Positions 29,675 to 38,394 of a stretch of 64,000 bases of DNA are shown here, piece by piece. The DNA comes from Cognatundibacterium oligocarboniphilum (GTDB lineage Bacteria > Pseudomonadota > Gammaproteobacteria > Burkholderiales > Burkholderiaceae_D). Every line of letters starts with the position of its first letter. Positions within the stretch are counted from its first letter, which is position 1. The stretch is taken from contig NZ_JABXYJ010000004.1 of NCBI RefSeq assembly GCF_013377855.1, forward strand, positions 124,001-188,000, in the 5' to 3' direction. Under the pieces are notes generated by a model that saw only the letters and a program-made list of their open reading frames with translations, did no database searches and was not told the origin of the DNA. Made by a program: the position numbers and the translations under genes.

Positions 29675-30751
29675 TTACTCCGCCAGCATTTCCCGTTTAA
29701 CCCGGCGCGCCATTTCCCAGTCGAGCTCCTGATCGCGCTTTTTTTCCAGTGCGTCGATGTGGCGCAGTTTTTTTCCTTCCACAAATTCGCCCGATAAGAT
29801 CAGGCGCGGCTTGCTGTCGGCGGAGATCATGCCTTGCTTTGCCCACGCCGAGCGGGGCAGGTTGGAGCCGGCGAAGATGCCGTAGTCTTTACCGCAGCTG
29901 ATGCCTTTTTCGCCGATCACTGATTCACCGGCCTTGATGTATTTGGCGGCATACAGAGTGGCGCCACTCGCGATCCAGCGGCCGGCGTGAATTTCGCCAA
30001 ACAGGCTGCTGATTTCTCCTTTGGCGCGGATGCTGCCCCAGCCGCTGATGTCGCCCTGACTGCCGATGCTGCCGGCCGCAATATTCCCCTGACAGACGAT
30101 TTCTCCGGCAAACAGGCTGCCGCCGGTCACGATGTCGGTTTCGCTGAAGACTTCGCCCTGGCAGTTGCAGTCGCCGCTGACATAGATGCTGCTGGCTGCC
30201 AGATGGCCGCCGACAAACTGGACTTCTGCCGCATCCAGATCATCGTCAAGTTGCAGGTTGCCCTGGCAATCCAGATCGGCGCAGGATAAATAGCCCAGCC
30301 CCTGAATATCGCCGGAGCCGCCGGGCAGTTCGCTCTGCGCATGGCGCGCCAGAATCGCCGGATGCACCAGCAGATCAATGAAATTGTCTTCCGTTTTCAG
30401 TTTGCGTTGATCGAGTTCCAGCACGCGCGCCATCCATTCGGCGCTGCAGCCGGTTTTGACCAGAAACTCGACGTCGATATTGCCACCTGCATCCAACGTC
30501 TGACCGATGTACAGGGATTGCACCTGGATATCGCCGGTGACGGTGAGTTTGCCGAGGCAAAACACTTCTTCGGCAATCAGGTCGCCGTCAATCAGCAGAT
30601 CACCACCGACGATCAACTGGGTCGTGATGGTGACGTCACCCAGAATATGCACATCGCCGGTGCTGGAAAACTGCTTGCGTTTGAGTGTTTTTGCCTGAAC
30701 CGGCTCGGGAGCGGCAGGCAGGCTGGCGGAAGGGGCGGCGCGTCGGGTCAT
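29675..30751 (-). CDS. Beta-helix protein, polymer-forming/bactofilin-like
   Basis: The 358-residue protein is dominated by short repeats such as GDVTITTQLIVGGDLLIDGD, GNIAAGSIGSQGDISGWGSI and GEISSLFGEIHAGRWI. Glycine-aspartate turns recur every 6 to 10 residues, a pattern of right-handed beta-helices including bactofilins. The repeats form two blocks (about 30-100 and 150-310) around a less repetitive linker containing a helical segment (EWMARVLELDQRKLKTEDN). There is no signal peptide, so it is probably cytoplasmic. The C-terminus is highly charged. A cytoskeletal or scaffold role is possible but not proven. Confidence 0.6.
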   Translation of the reverse strand: MTRRAAPSASLPAAPEPVQAKTLKRKQFSSTGDVHILGDVTITTQLIVGGDLLIDGDLIAEEVFCLGKLTVTGDIQVQSLYIGQTLDAGGNIDVEFLVKTGCSAEWMARVLELDQRKLKTEDNFIDLLVHPAILARHAQSELPGGSGDIQGLGYLSCADLDCQGNLQLDDDLDAAEVQFVGGHLAASSIYVSGDCNCQGEVFSETDIVTGGSLFAGEIVCQGNIAAGSIGSQGDISGWGSIRAKGEISSLFGEIHAGRWIASGATLYAAKYIKAGESVIGEKGISCGKDYGIFAGSNLPRSAWAKQGMISADSKPRLILSGEFVEGKKLRHIDALEKKRDQELDWEMARRVKREMLAE

Positions 30752-31121
30752 GGCAGGCTTTCATGAAAGAGGGGGCGAGGGAATTTGCCCGCCATTATCC
30801 CAGACTCAGGGCAGGAATATGTGCAGATCCCGATTTTTCCGCGTTTACAGTGATCTGCGGCACTGGCACAGAGGCCGCAATTGGAGATGCGTCCTGCACC
30901 GGTAGCTTGCAAGAATGCGAAATCATGGGTCATTAAATTGACGCAAAACAACAGATTTTGCTTTTTGGGGCTGAAAAGCATCAGTCTGAGCGGAAATTCT
31001 CACGAAATTCGATTTTTATAACATATAATAACAATCATTCTCATTTGCTTTTATTGATTTTAACCAGATCAACCCGACTTCTGCCTGATCACGTTTGATC
31101 TCTTGCCCGCCTTTTTTCCTG
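30752..31121. other. Regulatory gap upstream of the redox cluster
   Basis: This 370-base gap separates the divergent beta-helix gene from the diheme protein gene. Its last 110 bases are AT-rich and carry the Fur-like box and a TATAAT. No coding sequence is supported. Confidence 0.45.
31024..31042 (+). promoter_or_regulatory. Fur-box-like operator
   Basis: TATAATAACAATCATTCTC matches the 19-bp Fur consensus (GATAATGATAATCATTATC) at 15 positions. Its first six bases form a TATAAT, a possible -10, so Fur bound here would block transcription. It lies 80 to 98 bases upstream of the diheme protein gene. Known: Fur represses iron-acquisition and iron-sparing genes when iron is plentiful. The assignment of this site is inference. 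Confidence 0.65.
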
Positions 31122-32372
31122 ATGACTATGCGCTTTCCATTTCGTTTCATAAATAAATCGCAGGCAACTGCCTCTTTCTCTTATCCCGGGTCAGCCGGGA
31201 TGGTGCTGCAGATCGGTCTGGTTGCCGTGCTGGCAGCCTGTGGCGGTGGCAGCAGTGCCGGTCCTGCTGCCCAGCCTGTGGGCGCGAATATCAGTCCGGC
31301 TGCGCAAGTCGGTGAGAAAATTTTTAAGGATGTGAGCCTGTCGGCGTCCGGCAAGATGTCGTGCGCAAGCTGTCACGATCCGGCGCATGCCCATGCCCAG
31401 AGCAATGACCTGAGTGTTCAGCTGGGCGGTCCGCAACTCGATGTGCCGGGTTTTCGCGCGGTGCCGTCGTTGCGCTACCTGAATCTGACGCCTGCCTTTG
31501 GTTTTGACAGCGAAGGCAAAGCCAAAGGCGGATTCACCCGCGATGGTCGCGCCGACACCTTGGCGGCTCAGGCTGCGACACCGTTTCTGGCAGCGCATGA
31601 GATGGCAAACAAAGATGCGGCCGACGTGGTCAGTAAAGTACAGCAAGGCAGCTATGCCAATGAGTTTAAAGCCGCTTTCGGCAGCACGATTTTCAGTAAT
31701 ACCGACAATGCGTTCGACCGCATTCTGTACGCCTTGCAGCAGTATCAGAAAGAAGATGCGGATTTTCATCCGTATGATTCCAAATACGATCGGTTTTTAG
31801 CAGGCCAGGCAGTTCTCAGTGATGCCGAATTACGTGGTCTGGCCTTGTTCAATAATCCGGTCAAGGGCAATTGTGCGGCCTGCCATACCAGCAGCAAGGG
31901 CGCAAATGGTTTGGCACCGTTGTTCACCGATTTTTCTTATGACAATCTCGGGGTGCCGCGTAATGACCGCATTCCGGCGACAGCCAGTTCTGACTATTTC
32001 GATCTGGGCCTGTGCGGTCCTGACCGTACCGACCTCGCCAGCCGCACTGAGCTTTGCGGCGCTTTCAAAGTGCCGACGCTGCGCAATGTCGCGACCCGCA
32101 AAGTGTTCTTCCATAACGGCAGATTCAGCAACTTGCGCGATGTGGTGAATTTTTATGTCCGCCGCGATACCCATCCTGAAGAGTGGTTTCCGCAGATGGC
32201 AGACGGCACGGTCTGGAAATTCAATGATTTGCCGGCAGCCTATGTCGCTAACGTGAACACCAAGGAAGTGCCTTATAACCGCCAGCGCGGCATGGCGCCG
32301 GCGTTAAGCCCGGCCGAGGTGGACGATGTCGTGAAATTCCTCGGCACCTTAAATGACGGTTACCGGCCATAA
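31122..32372 (+). CDS. Diheme cytochrome c peroxidase/MauG-family lipoprotein
   Basis: This 416-residue lipoprotein has a lipobox LAAC with the acylated Cys at about residue 40. Heme sites are CASCH at about 81-85 and CAACH at about 251-255, with the spacing of the cytochrome c peroxidase/MauG family. Segments GGFTRDGRADTLAAQA and PTLRNVATRKVFFHNGRF are typical. The family includes peroxidases and oxidases that modify partner proteins; which applies is unknown. A TTG at 31095 is an alternative start. It is the first gene after the Fur-like box, followed 71 bases later by the beta-barrel gene. Confidence 0.88.
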   Translation: MTMRFPFRFINKSQATASFSYPGSAGMVLQIGLVAVLAACGGGSSAGPAAQPVGANISPAAQVGEKIFKDVSLSASGKMSCASCHDPAHAHAQSNDLSVQLGGPQLDVPGFRAVPSLRYLNLTPAFGFDSEGKAKGGFTRDGRADTLAAQAATPFLAAHEMANKDAADVVSKVQQGSYANEFKAAFGSTIFSNTDNAFDRILYALQQYQKEDADFHPYDSKYDRFLAGQAVLSDAELRGLALFNNPVKGNCAACHTSSKGANGLAPLFTDFSYDNLGVPRNDRIPATASSDYFDLGLCGPDRTDLASRTELCGAFKVPTLRNVATRKVFFHNGRFSNLRDVVNFYVRRDTHPEEWFPQMADGTVWKFNDLPAAYVANVNTKEVPYNRQRGMAPALSPAEVDDVVKFLGTLNDGYRP

Positions 32373-32443
32373 ATGCTTCTAAACGTTTCTCCTGACTTTG
32401 ACGAACATTCTTAAACAACATAGCAAATCTTTGCAGAAAGCCC

Positions 32444-33790
32444 ATGATGATTTCCAACAAATACCTTGTCCGCAGCCTTTGCGCTACCCTGATTAGCACC
32501 GCTTTCCTCGCGCCGGCGCAGGCGGGAGAAACCGAGTTGCTGCAAAAGATCGAAAAACTGGCAGCAGAGCTTGAAGCCATCAAAGCCGAGCTGGCGGCGA
32601 CCCGGCAAAAAACAGAAGTCGTCGAGAAAAAGCAGGAAGCGATCAGCACAGAAGTCGCCCGGGTAGCGGCTGCGCCGGCAACTCCTGCCGCTGCGCCGAT
32701 CACCGAATCACAACTGGATGCGCTGCGCAAAACCTTGCAGCAGACCGTCATCAGCAGCTATGGTGAAATCGGTTACAACCGCCCGCGTAATGCAGCCAGC
32801 CAGACGCAGACTGACGTTGCCCGCGCCGTCATCGGCGTGACCCATCGCTTCAGCGAGAAAACCAAAATGGTGGCGGAATTTGAATGGGAGCATGCGATTG
32901 CCTCCAAAGGCGACAATGGCGAAGCGGCGGTCGAGCAGCTGTATGTGGAACACGAACTGAAGCCGGGCCTGCAGGCGAAAGCCGGGCTGTTCCTGATTCC
33001 TGCCGGGTTCCTGAACACCAGCCATGAACCAACTTCTTACTACGGTGTGCAGCGTAATTTCGTCGAGACAGCGATTATCCCGACTACCTGGCGCGAAGCG
33101 GGTATCGGGCTGTCCGGCACGCATGAAAACGGCTTCAGCTGGGATGCCGGGCTGACTACCGGATTTGACCTGACCAAGTGGGATGCGACTTCCAATGATG
33201 GCCGTTCTTCGCCGCTGGGCGCGATTCATCAGGAAGGACAGCTGGCAAAATCCAGGGATCTGAGCTTGCATGGCGCGATCAACTGGCGTGGTATTCCGGG
33301 TGTGTTGCTGGGCGGTTCGGCTTTCAGCGGCAAGGCAGGCCACGGCACCAGTGGTTTTGCCGCGAACGATGCGCGGGTGACGCTGTGGGAAATGCATGGC
33401 CGCTATAACCCTGGCAAGCTCGACTTGACTGCGCTGTATGCACGCGGCACCATCAGCAATACCGATGCCCTGAATCTGACGTTTGTCGGTCAGCCGACGC
33501 CGGTGCCGTCATCGTTTGCCGGCTGGTATCTGCAGGGTGCGTATCAGGTCTGGAAAAATGAAGATTACAGCCTGACGCCTTTCATCCGCTACGAGCAGTT
33601 CAACACCGCAAAATCGTATGCACCGGTACCGCAAGGATTGGGTGTCGCTGCGGCAGAAGATGAAAAAGTCACGACTATCGGTCTCAGCTTCAAAGTTGGC
33701 GAAGGGGTGGTCTTTAAAACCGATTACCAGAAATTCCGTCTCGACAGCAGCCGTGACCGCTACAATCTCGGTGTTGGCTACTCCTTTTAA
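32444..33790 (+). CDS. Outer-membrane beta-barrel protein with N-terminal coiled coil
   Basis: The 448-residue protein has a signal peptide ending near residue 27 (APAQA) and a coiled-coil segment (LLQKIEKLAAELEAIKAEL, about 31-70). An Ala/Pro-rich linker comes next. The remainder has alternating hydrophobic strands ending in aromatic SF, as in porins of the phosphate-selective type. Cargo is unknown. It is too small for an MtrB-type conduit. It lies between the diheme and FMN-binding genes in the Fur-box cluster, so it may bring an iron complex or electron acceptor into the periplasm; that is inference. Confidence 0.8.
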   Translation: MMISNKYLVRSLCATLISTAFLAPAQAGETELLQKIEKLAAELEAIKAELAATRQKTEVVEKKQEAISTEVARVAAAPATPAAAPITESQLDALRKTLQQTVISSYGEIGYNRPRNAASQTQTDVARAVIGVTHRFSEKTKMVAEFEWEHAIASKGDNGEAAVEQLYVEHELKPGLQAKAGLFLIPAGFLNTSHEPTSYYGVQRNFVETAIIPTTWREAGIGLSGTHENGFSWDAGLTTGFDLTKWDATSNDGRSSPLGAIHQEGQLAKSRDLSLHGAINWRGIPGVLLGGSAFSGKAGHGTSGFAANDARVTLWEMHGRYNPGKLDLTALYARGTISNTDALNLTFVGQPTPVPSSFAGWYLQGAYQVWKNEDYSLTPFIRYEQFNTAKSYAPVPQGLGVAAAEDEKVTTIGLSFKVGEGVVFKTDYQKFRLDSSRDRYNLGVGYSF

Positions 33791-33799
33791 TATTCTTTG

Positions 33800-34336
33800 A
33801 TGCATCCTCTGACTCCAACCACGCTGACGCTGCTGGCTGCTGCCAGCAGCAGCGCATTTGCGACCCAGTATCTGACCGCAGAGCAGGCGCAGCAAACGAT
33901 CTTCCCGGAAGCGAATCGCTTCAAACCGCAACCGCTCCAACTCAGCGCTGAGCAGATGAAGCTGGTGGAAACGCTGGCAGGCTTGCCTGCGCGTTCGGTC
34001 TCGTGGCGCGTCACCGCTGCCTATCAGGATGAAAAACTGCTGGGCTACGTGGTGCTGGATGATGTGATTGGTAAGTTTGAACTGATTTCGTATGCAGTCG
34101 GCCTGCTGCCGGATGCCAGTGTGCGGCAGATCGAAATTCTGGCGTATCGTGAAAGCCATGGATTTGAAATCCGCAATGCTAACTGGCGCCGGCAGTTCGC
34201 CGGAAAAACCGCTGCACAGGGTATCGCAGTCGGCGAGGGAATTGCGAATATCAGCGGCGCTACCCTGTCCTGCACCCATGTGACTGACGGCGTGCGGCGG
34301 ATTGCCGCCATTGCCCGGATTGCGCTGAAAAAATGA
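33800..34336 (+). CDS. Periplasmic FMN-binding domain protein
   Basis: The 178-residue protein has a signal peptide (residues 1-21, ending AFA) and one FMN-binding domain. The covalent flavin attachment motif SGAT is at residues 152-155, with Thr155 the likely FMN-bearing residue, in the context GEGIANISGATLSCTH. Known: ApbE attaches FMN to this threonine through a phosphoester bond. ApbE is encoded next with a four-base overlap, which strongly supports the pairing. A role as an electron carrier between the membrane and the diheme protein is inference. Confidence 0.85.
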   Translation: MHPLTPTTLTLLAAASSSAFATQYLTAEQAQQTIFPEANRFKPQPLQLSAEQMKLVETLAGLPARSVSWRVTAAYQDEKLLGYVVLDDVIGKFELISYAVGLLPDASVRQIEILAYRESHGFEIRNANWRRQFAGKTAAQGIAVGEGIANISGATLSCTHVTDGVRRIAAIARIALKK

Positions 34337-35151
34337 TGCGCCGCGCCCAGCCCTGGTTGGGCACCCTGGTGGAAATCAGTCTGCCCGATACCCTGTCGCA
34401 ACCCAGTCTGCATGCGGGGTTTCAGGCTGCTTTTGACGTCATGGCAGCGGTACACCGTGCCATGAGTTTTCATGCGCCCGACAGCGATATCAGCCGTTTT
34501 AACCGGGCCGCGACAGGCGCTGTGCTCCGGCTCGATCCGCACACGGCGACGGTGCTGCGCACCGCACTGGACATGCAGCAGATCAGCACCGGCATCTTTG
34601 ACATTCGTCTTGCCAGCCGTCTGGCGGCCTGCGCCATGTTGCCCTCGCCTCAAGTGCCGCCGGTGTTTGAGCCGGGTCAGCAGGCCTACCGGTTTCTGGA
34701 TGCGCTGTGCGTGGAAAAATTGCGCAACGACTGGCTGGATGTCGGCGGTATTGCCAAAGGTTATGCGGTCGATGCCGCGCTGGCTGTTTTGCAGCAGCAG
34801 GGCATTTCGGATGCGGTGGTGAATGCCGGCGGGGATGTACGCGTCATGGGGCAGCACCGGATTCAGTTGCGCGATCCGCTGCAACCGCAGCAGGCAGCTG
34901 GCGAAATTCTGGTATCGGATCACGCGCTTGCGACTTCGGCCATGTATTTTTCACAGCAGACGGTGCAGGGGCAGGCTGGCAGTGCCTTATTTGATGGGCG
35001 TTCCGGCTTGTCGCTGTCCGGCCCGCACAGTTACAGCGTGCTGGCTGAGACTTGCATGGTGGCCGACGCACTGACCAAAATTCTGGCTGCCACCGGTGAT
35101 GCCGATCACTCTTGTCTGGCCCGGTTTCAGGCAAAGGCGCTGATCCTGTGA
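34333..35151 (+). CDS. apbE: FAD:protein FMN transferase (ApbE family)
   Basis: ApbE (272 aa) transfers FMN from FAD to a threonine of target proteins, with Mg2+. Conserved segments are RAQPWLGTLVEISLP, MSFHAPDSDISRFN, DVGGIAKGYAVDAAL, NAGGDVRVMG and the metal-binding CMVADALTKILAATGD. The protein begins directly at the catalytic domain and shows no signal peptide or lipobox, unlike most periplasmic members. Its ATG overlaps the stop of the FMN-binding protein gene, its probable substrate. Confidence 0.92.
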   Translation: MMRRAQPWLGTLVEISLPDTLSQPSLHAGFQAAFDVMAAVHRAMSFHAPDSDISRFNRAATGAVLRLDPHTATVLRTALDMQQISTGIFDIRLASRLAACAMLPSPQVPPVFEPGQQAYRFLDALCVEKLRNDWLDVGGIAKGYAVDAALAVLQQQGISDAVVNAGGDVRVMGQHRIQLRDPLQPQQAAGEILVSDHALATSAMYFSQQTVQGQAGSALFDGRSGLSLSGPHSYSVLAETCMVADALTKILAATGDADHSCLARFQAKALIL

Positions 35152-35215
35152 ACGGACTTTGACCGGATGACCAGAGTACGGTCTGTTTTTAAAATTTTTT
35201 ACCTAGCTATCCGCC

Positions 35216-35704
35216 ATGCGTACCCATAAACACAGTTTGCATCATCCATCCCTGGCTGCCGCTGCCAGGCCGCATTTCAGGTTGGAGCGCTGGCACCGGC
35301 GAGGCCTGTATCTGCTGTTCGCCATACTGTTTGCCAGCGGCATCAGCTGGCTGGTGGCGCATTACTGGCTGCGGGTGCCGGGAGAGTTTGGAGAAAGCAT
35401 TCACCCGCTGGAACACTGGTCCATGCAATGGCATGGCGCGCTGGTGCTGCCGGTCAGTTTCCTGATCGGCAGCATGCTGTTTCAGCATATGCGCCGGGCG
35501 CACCGTGCCGCATGCAACCGCGGCAGCGGCTGGAGCATGGTGTTACTCCTGCTCTGGCTGGCGCTGACGGGTTACGGTCTGTACTATCTGGCGAGTGAAA
35601 ACTGGCGGCCTTACTGGTCGCTGGCGCACTGGCTGACAGGCTGCGCCCTGCCGGCGCTGCTGGTGCTGCATATTTGGCTGGGACGCCGGAAAACGGGACG
35701 CTGA
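35216..35704 (+). CDS. Four-helix membrane protein, probable b-type cytochrome
   Basis: The 162-residue protein has four hydrophobic helices at about 28-48, 73-95, 104-125 and 134-155. Histidines in or near the helices (HPLEHWSMQWHG, LAHWLTG, LVLHIWLG) could coordinate heme. This layout resembles DUF4405/PepSY-like membrane cytochromes that accompany ApbE and FMN-binding proteins. I infer that it passes electrons from the quinone pool or cytoplasm to the flavoprotein. It is the last plus-strand gene of the cluster, 64 bases after apbE. Confidence 0.65.
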   Translation: MRTHKHSLHHPSLAAAARPHFRLERWHRRGLYLLFAILFASGISWLVAHYWLRVPGEFGESIHPLEHWSMQWHGALVLPVSFLIGSMLFQHMRRAHRAACNRGSGWSMVLLLLWLALTGYGLYYLASENWRPYWSLAHWLTGCALPALLVLHIWLGRRKTGR

Positions 35705-35720
35705 CGCCTGTGACGGCAGG

Positions 35721-36203
35721 TCAGCTGGGCAGGGCATCCAGCCGGCCGGTTTCTGCCAGCTCGCGGATGACCCGGATGGTGTCGATGTCCGCTTCTTCAT
35801 ACGCCGATTTGCGGTAGTCGTTATACATCTCATTAACTTCGTCTTCCGCTTCGCTGGCGCCGTCTTCGTACACAAAGCGCACGAACAGGCTGTCTGGCTG
35901 CGGTTCCTCGATACGCATACGCAGCGAAGACTGCGGAATATCGCCCTGTGCCGCGACGTCATAATGCACATGTTCCAGATGCACAAAACTGACCGTGTCG
36001 GTCACGCTCAGTTCACCGTAGCGCAGCGTGCGTTGCATGCTGGCTTCGGTGCGACCGGTAATCAGCGCTTCATCCAGATACGGAATAAACAGCTTGGGGG
36101 ATTCCGCCCGTAGCACCAGGCCGCGCCACAGCTGTTCGCGGCTGATGGTATCGGACAAGGGGTCGAGAATATCGTTGATTTCAACGAGATGTTCAAATTT
36201 CAT
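35721..36203 (-). CDS. AtaL-like (DUF1857, SRPBCC fold) protein
   Basis: The 160-residue protein begins KFEHLVEINDILDPLSDTIS, continues LSREQLWRGLVLRAESPKLF-like sequence, and ends with an acidic helix (MYNDYRKSAYEEADIDTIRV). This is the pattern of DUF1857/AtaL family proteins with an SRPBCC ligand-binding fold. No ligand or role is known. Its 3' end is 16 bases from that of the membrane cytochrome gene, with no clear terminator between them. It is divergent from rep. Confidence 0.75.
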   Translation of the reverse strand: MKFEHLVEINDILDPLSDTISREQLWRGLVLRAESPKLFIPYLDEALITGRTEASMQRTLRYGELSVTDTVSFVHLEHVHYDVAAQGDIPQSSLRMRIEEPQPDSLFVRFVYEDGASEAEDEVNEMYNDYRKSAYEEADIDTIRVIRELAETGRLDALPS

Positions 36204-36321
36204 GACAGTGCCTCAAGAAGATATTTGCCTAGTTTACTCCCGTTGCCGTGCCACCGGTGAAAACGGCGCTGACCCGGTGACCGGATACAATAGGGGTTGC
36301 CCAGCATTTTTGTCAGCTTCT

Positions 36322-38355
36322 ATGTCCCACGGTCTGAATTCCCCGCAACGCAACGCAGTTAACTACATGGACGGCCCTTGTCTGGTGTTGGCCGGGGCGG
36401 GCTCGGGTAAAACGCGGGTGATTACCCAGAAAATCGTCAATCTGATTGAATTGCATGGCTACGACCCGAAACATATTGCGGCGTTGACCTTTACCAACAA
36501 GGCCGCGCATGAAATGCAGGAACGTATCGCCAAACTGCTGGCCGAGCCGCGTCAGGCCAGGCAACTGACGGTATCGACGTTTCACTCGCTGGGCGTGAAA
36601 ATTTTGCGGCAGGAAGCGCAGGCGCTGGGTCTGAAAGACCGCTTTTCAATTATGGACAGCGACGATTGCTTTTCGCTGGTGCAGGATCTGGCGATCACCA
36701 CCGACAAGCAATTAATCCGTCGCATACAGACCGCGATGTCGCTGTGGAAAAATGCGCTGATCACGCCTGAGCTGGCGCTGAAGCAGGCAAAAGATGATGA
36801 TGAAGCGACGGCGGCGCGCATATACGCAAGCTATGTCGCCACGCTGTCGGCGTATCAGGCGGTGGATTTCGATGATCTGATCCGGCTGCCGGTCGAGCTG
36901 TTCCGCAATAACGAACAAGTGCGCGACAAATGGCAGCGCCGCCTGCGTTATCTGCTGGTCGATGAATATCAGGACACCAATACCTGCCAGTATGAGCTGG
37001 TGAAGCTGCTGGTGACCGGCGTCGGCAAAAAACCGATGTTTACAGCGGTGGGCGACGACGATCAGGCGATTTACGCGTGGCGCGGTGCGACCATCGAAAA
37101 TCTGAAAACCCTGCAGGTGGATTTTCCGGGTCTGGAAATTATCAAGCTCGAACAGAATTACCGTTCCAGTACCCGCATTTTGCAGGCGGCGAATGCGGTG
37201 ATCGGGAATAATCCCAAACTGTTTGAAAAATCGCTGTGGTCGGAACATGGCCTCGGTGACCCGGTCAAAGTGCTGGGCATGCAGGATGATGAACAAGAGG
37301 CGGAACAAGTCGCCATCATGATCTCTGCGCATCGCTTTGAGCGGCGTGCCAAGTATTCCGATTATGCGATCCTGTACCGCGGCAACCATCAGGCGCGCGT
37401 GATTGAACAGGCGCTGCGGCGCGAACGGATTCCGTACACGATTTCCGGTGGCCAGAGCTTTTTTGACCGCGCCGAAATCAAAGACATCATTGCTTATCTG
37501 CGCCTGATTGCGAATGAAGACGATGACCCGGCGTTCATTCGTGCAATCACCACGCCGAAACGCGGGGTCGGTCAGGCAACGCTGGAGGTGCTGGGTGCAT
37601 TCGCCGGACAGTGGCAGTGCTCGCTGTTTGCCGCCGTGTTCAAAGGCGGCATCGAAGCGAAACTGACTGACCGCCAGTTACGTCCTTTGCGCGAATTCTG
37701 CACCTTCATCAATCAGGTTGAAGCGCATGCTCATCGTGAAGGTCATGCCAGCGAATTACTCGACGATCTGATGAAGGAAATTAATTACGAAGGCTATCTG
37801 TACGACAGCTTTGATGACCGCGCCGCGCAAAACAAATGGCAGAACGTGCTCGATTTTACCCAGTGGCTGAAAACTAAAGGCAGCGGCGGCAAAGATGGCA
37901 CCGACGATCACCGCAGCCTGCTCGATCTGACGCAGATGGTGGCGCTGATGTCGATGATGGAAGGCAAGGACGAAGAGCCCGATGCGGTGCGCATGTCCAC
38001 CTTGCACGCGTCGAAAGGGCTGGAATATCCGCACGTATTTCTGGTCGGCGTTGAGGAAGGCATTTTGCCGCATAAAGGCGACCCCGATACACCGATAGAT
38101 ATCCTGGCGGCACGCATAGAAGAAGAACGGCGGCTGATGTATGTCGGCATCACACGCGCGCAGCGCAGTCTGCATATCACCTGGTGCAAGAAGCGCAAGC
38201 GGGCAGGGGTTGCCGTGCATTGCGATCCTTCGCGCTTCATCAAGGAAATGAAACTCGATGAAGGCGACGCCGTGCCGACCGAGGCCGAAGTGCTGACGCC
38301 CAAAGAACGGCTGGCGAATCTCAAAGCCTTATTATCGACGCCGAAAGCAGAATGA
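36322..38355 (+). CDS. rep: ATP-dependent DNA helicase Rep
   Basis: Rep (677 aa) is a superfamily 1A 3'-5' helicase that helps forks pass bound proteins. The protein begins GLNSPQRNAVNYMDGPCLVL and has Walker A AGAGSGKT at residues 24-31. Walker B is in LLVDEYQDTN, motif III in GDDDQAIYAWRGA, motif IV in LEQNYRSS and motif VI in RLMYVGITRAQ. The text GDDDQAIYAWRGATIENL is Rep-like. The ATG at 36322 gives the family N-terminus; an upstream extension to 36028 overlaps the divergent gene. Confidence 0.96.
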   Translation: MSHGLNSPQRNAVNYMDGPCLVLAGAGSGKTRVITQKIVNLIELHGYDPKHIAALTFTNKAAHEMQERIAKLLAEPRQARQLTVSTFHSLGVKILRQEAQALGLKDRFSIMDSDDCFSLVQDLAITTDKQLIRRIQTAMSLWKNALITPELALKQAKDDDEATAARIYASYVATLSAYQAVDFDDLIRLPVELFRNNEQVRDKWQRRLRYLLVDEYQDTNTCQYELVKLLVTGVGKKPMFTAVGDDDQAIYAWRGATIENLKTLQVDFPGLEIIKLEQNYRSSTRILQAANAVIGNNPKLFEKSLWSEHGLGDPVKVLGMQDDEQEAEQVAIMISAHRFERRAKYSDYAILYRGNHQARVIEQALRRERIPYTISGGQSFFDRAEIKDIIAYLRLIANEDDDPAFIRAITTPKRGVGQATLEVLGAFAGQWQCSLFAAVFKGGIEAKLTDRQLRPLREFCTFINQVEAHAHREGHASELLDDLMKEINYEGYLYDSFDDRAAQNKWQNVLDFTQWLKTKGSGGKDGTDDHRSLLDLTQMVALMSMMEGKDEEPDAVRMSTLHASKGLEYPHVFLVGVEEGILPHKGDPDTPIDILAARIEEERRLMYVGITRAQRSLHITWCKKRKRAGVAVHCDPSRFIKEMKLDEGDAVPTEAEVLTPKERLANLKALLSTPKAE

Positions 38356-38386
38356 TTTATCATCAATTGATTGCATAATTGATAAA
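38356..38386. repeat. AT-rich inverted repeat between rep and the CPBP gene
   Basis: TTTATCA (38356-38362) and TGATAAA (38380-38386) are inverted repeats that enclose ATCAATTGAT, itself a palindrome. They fill the 39-base gap after the rep stop codon. This could be an operator for the downstream gene or a weak 3' hairpin. Confidence 0.3.
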
Positions 38387-38394
38387 TTCAACAG

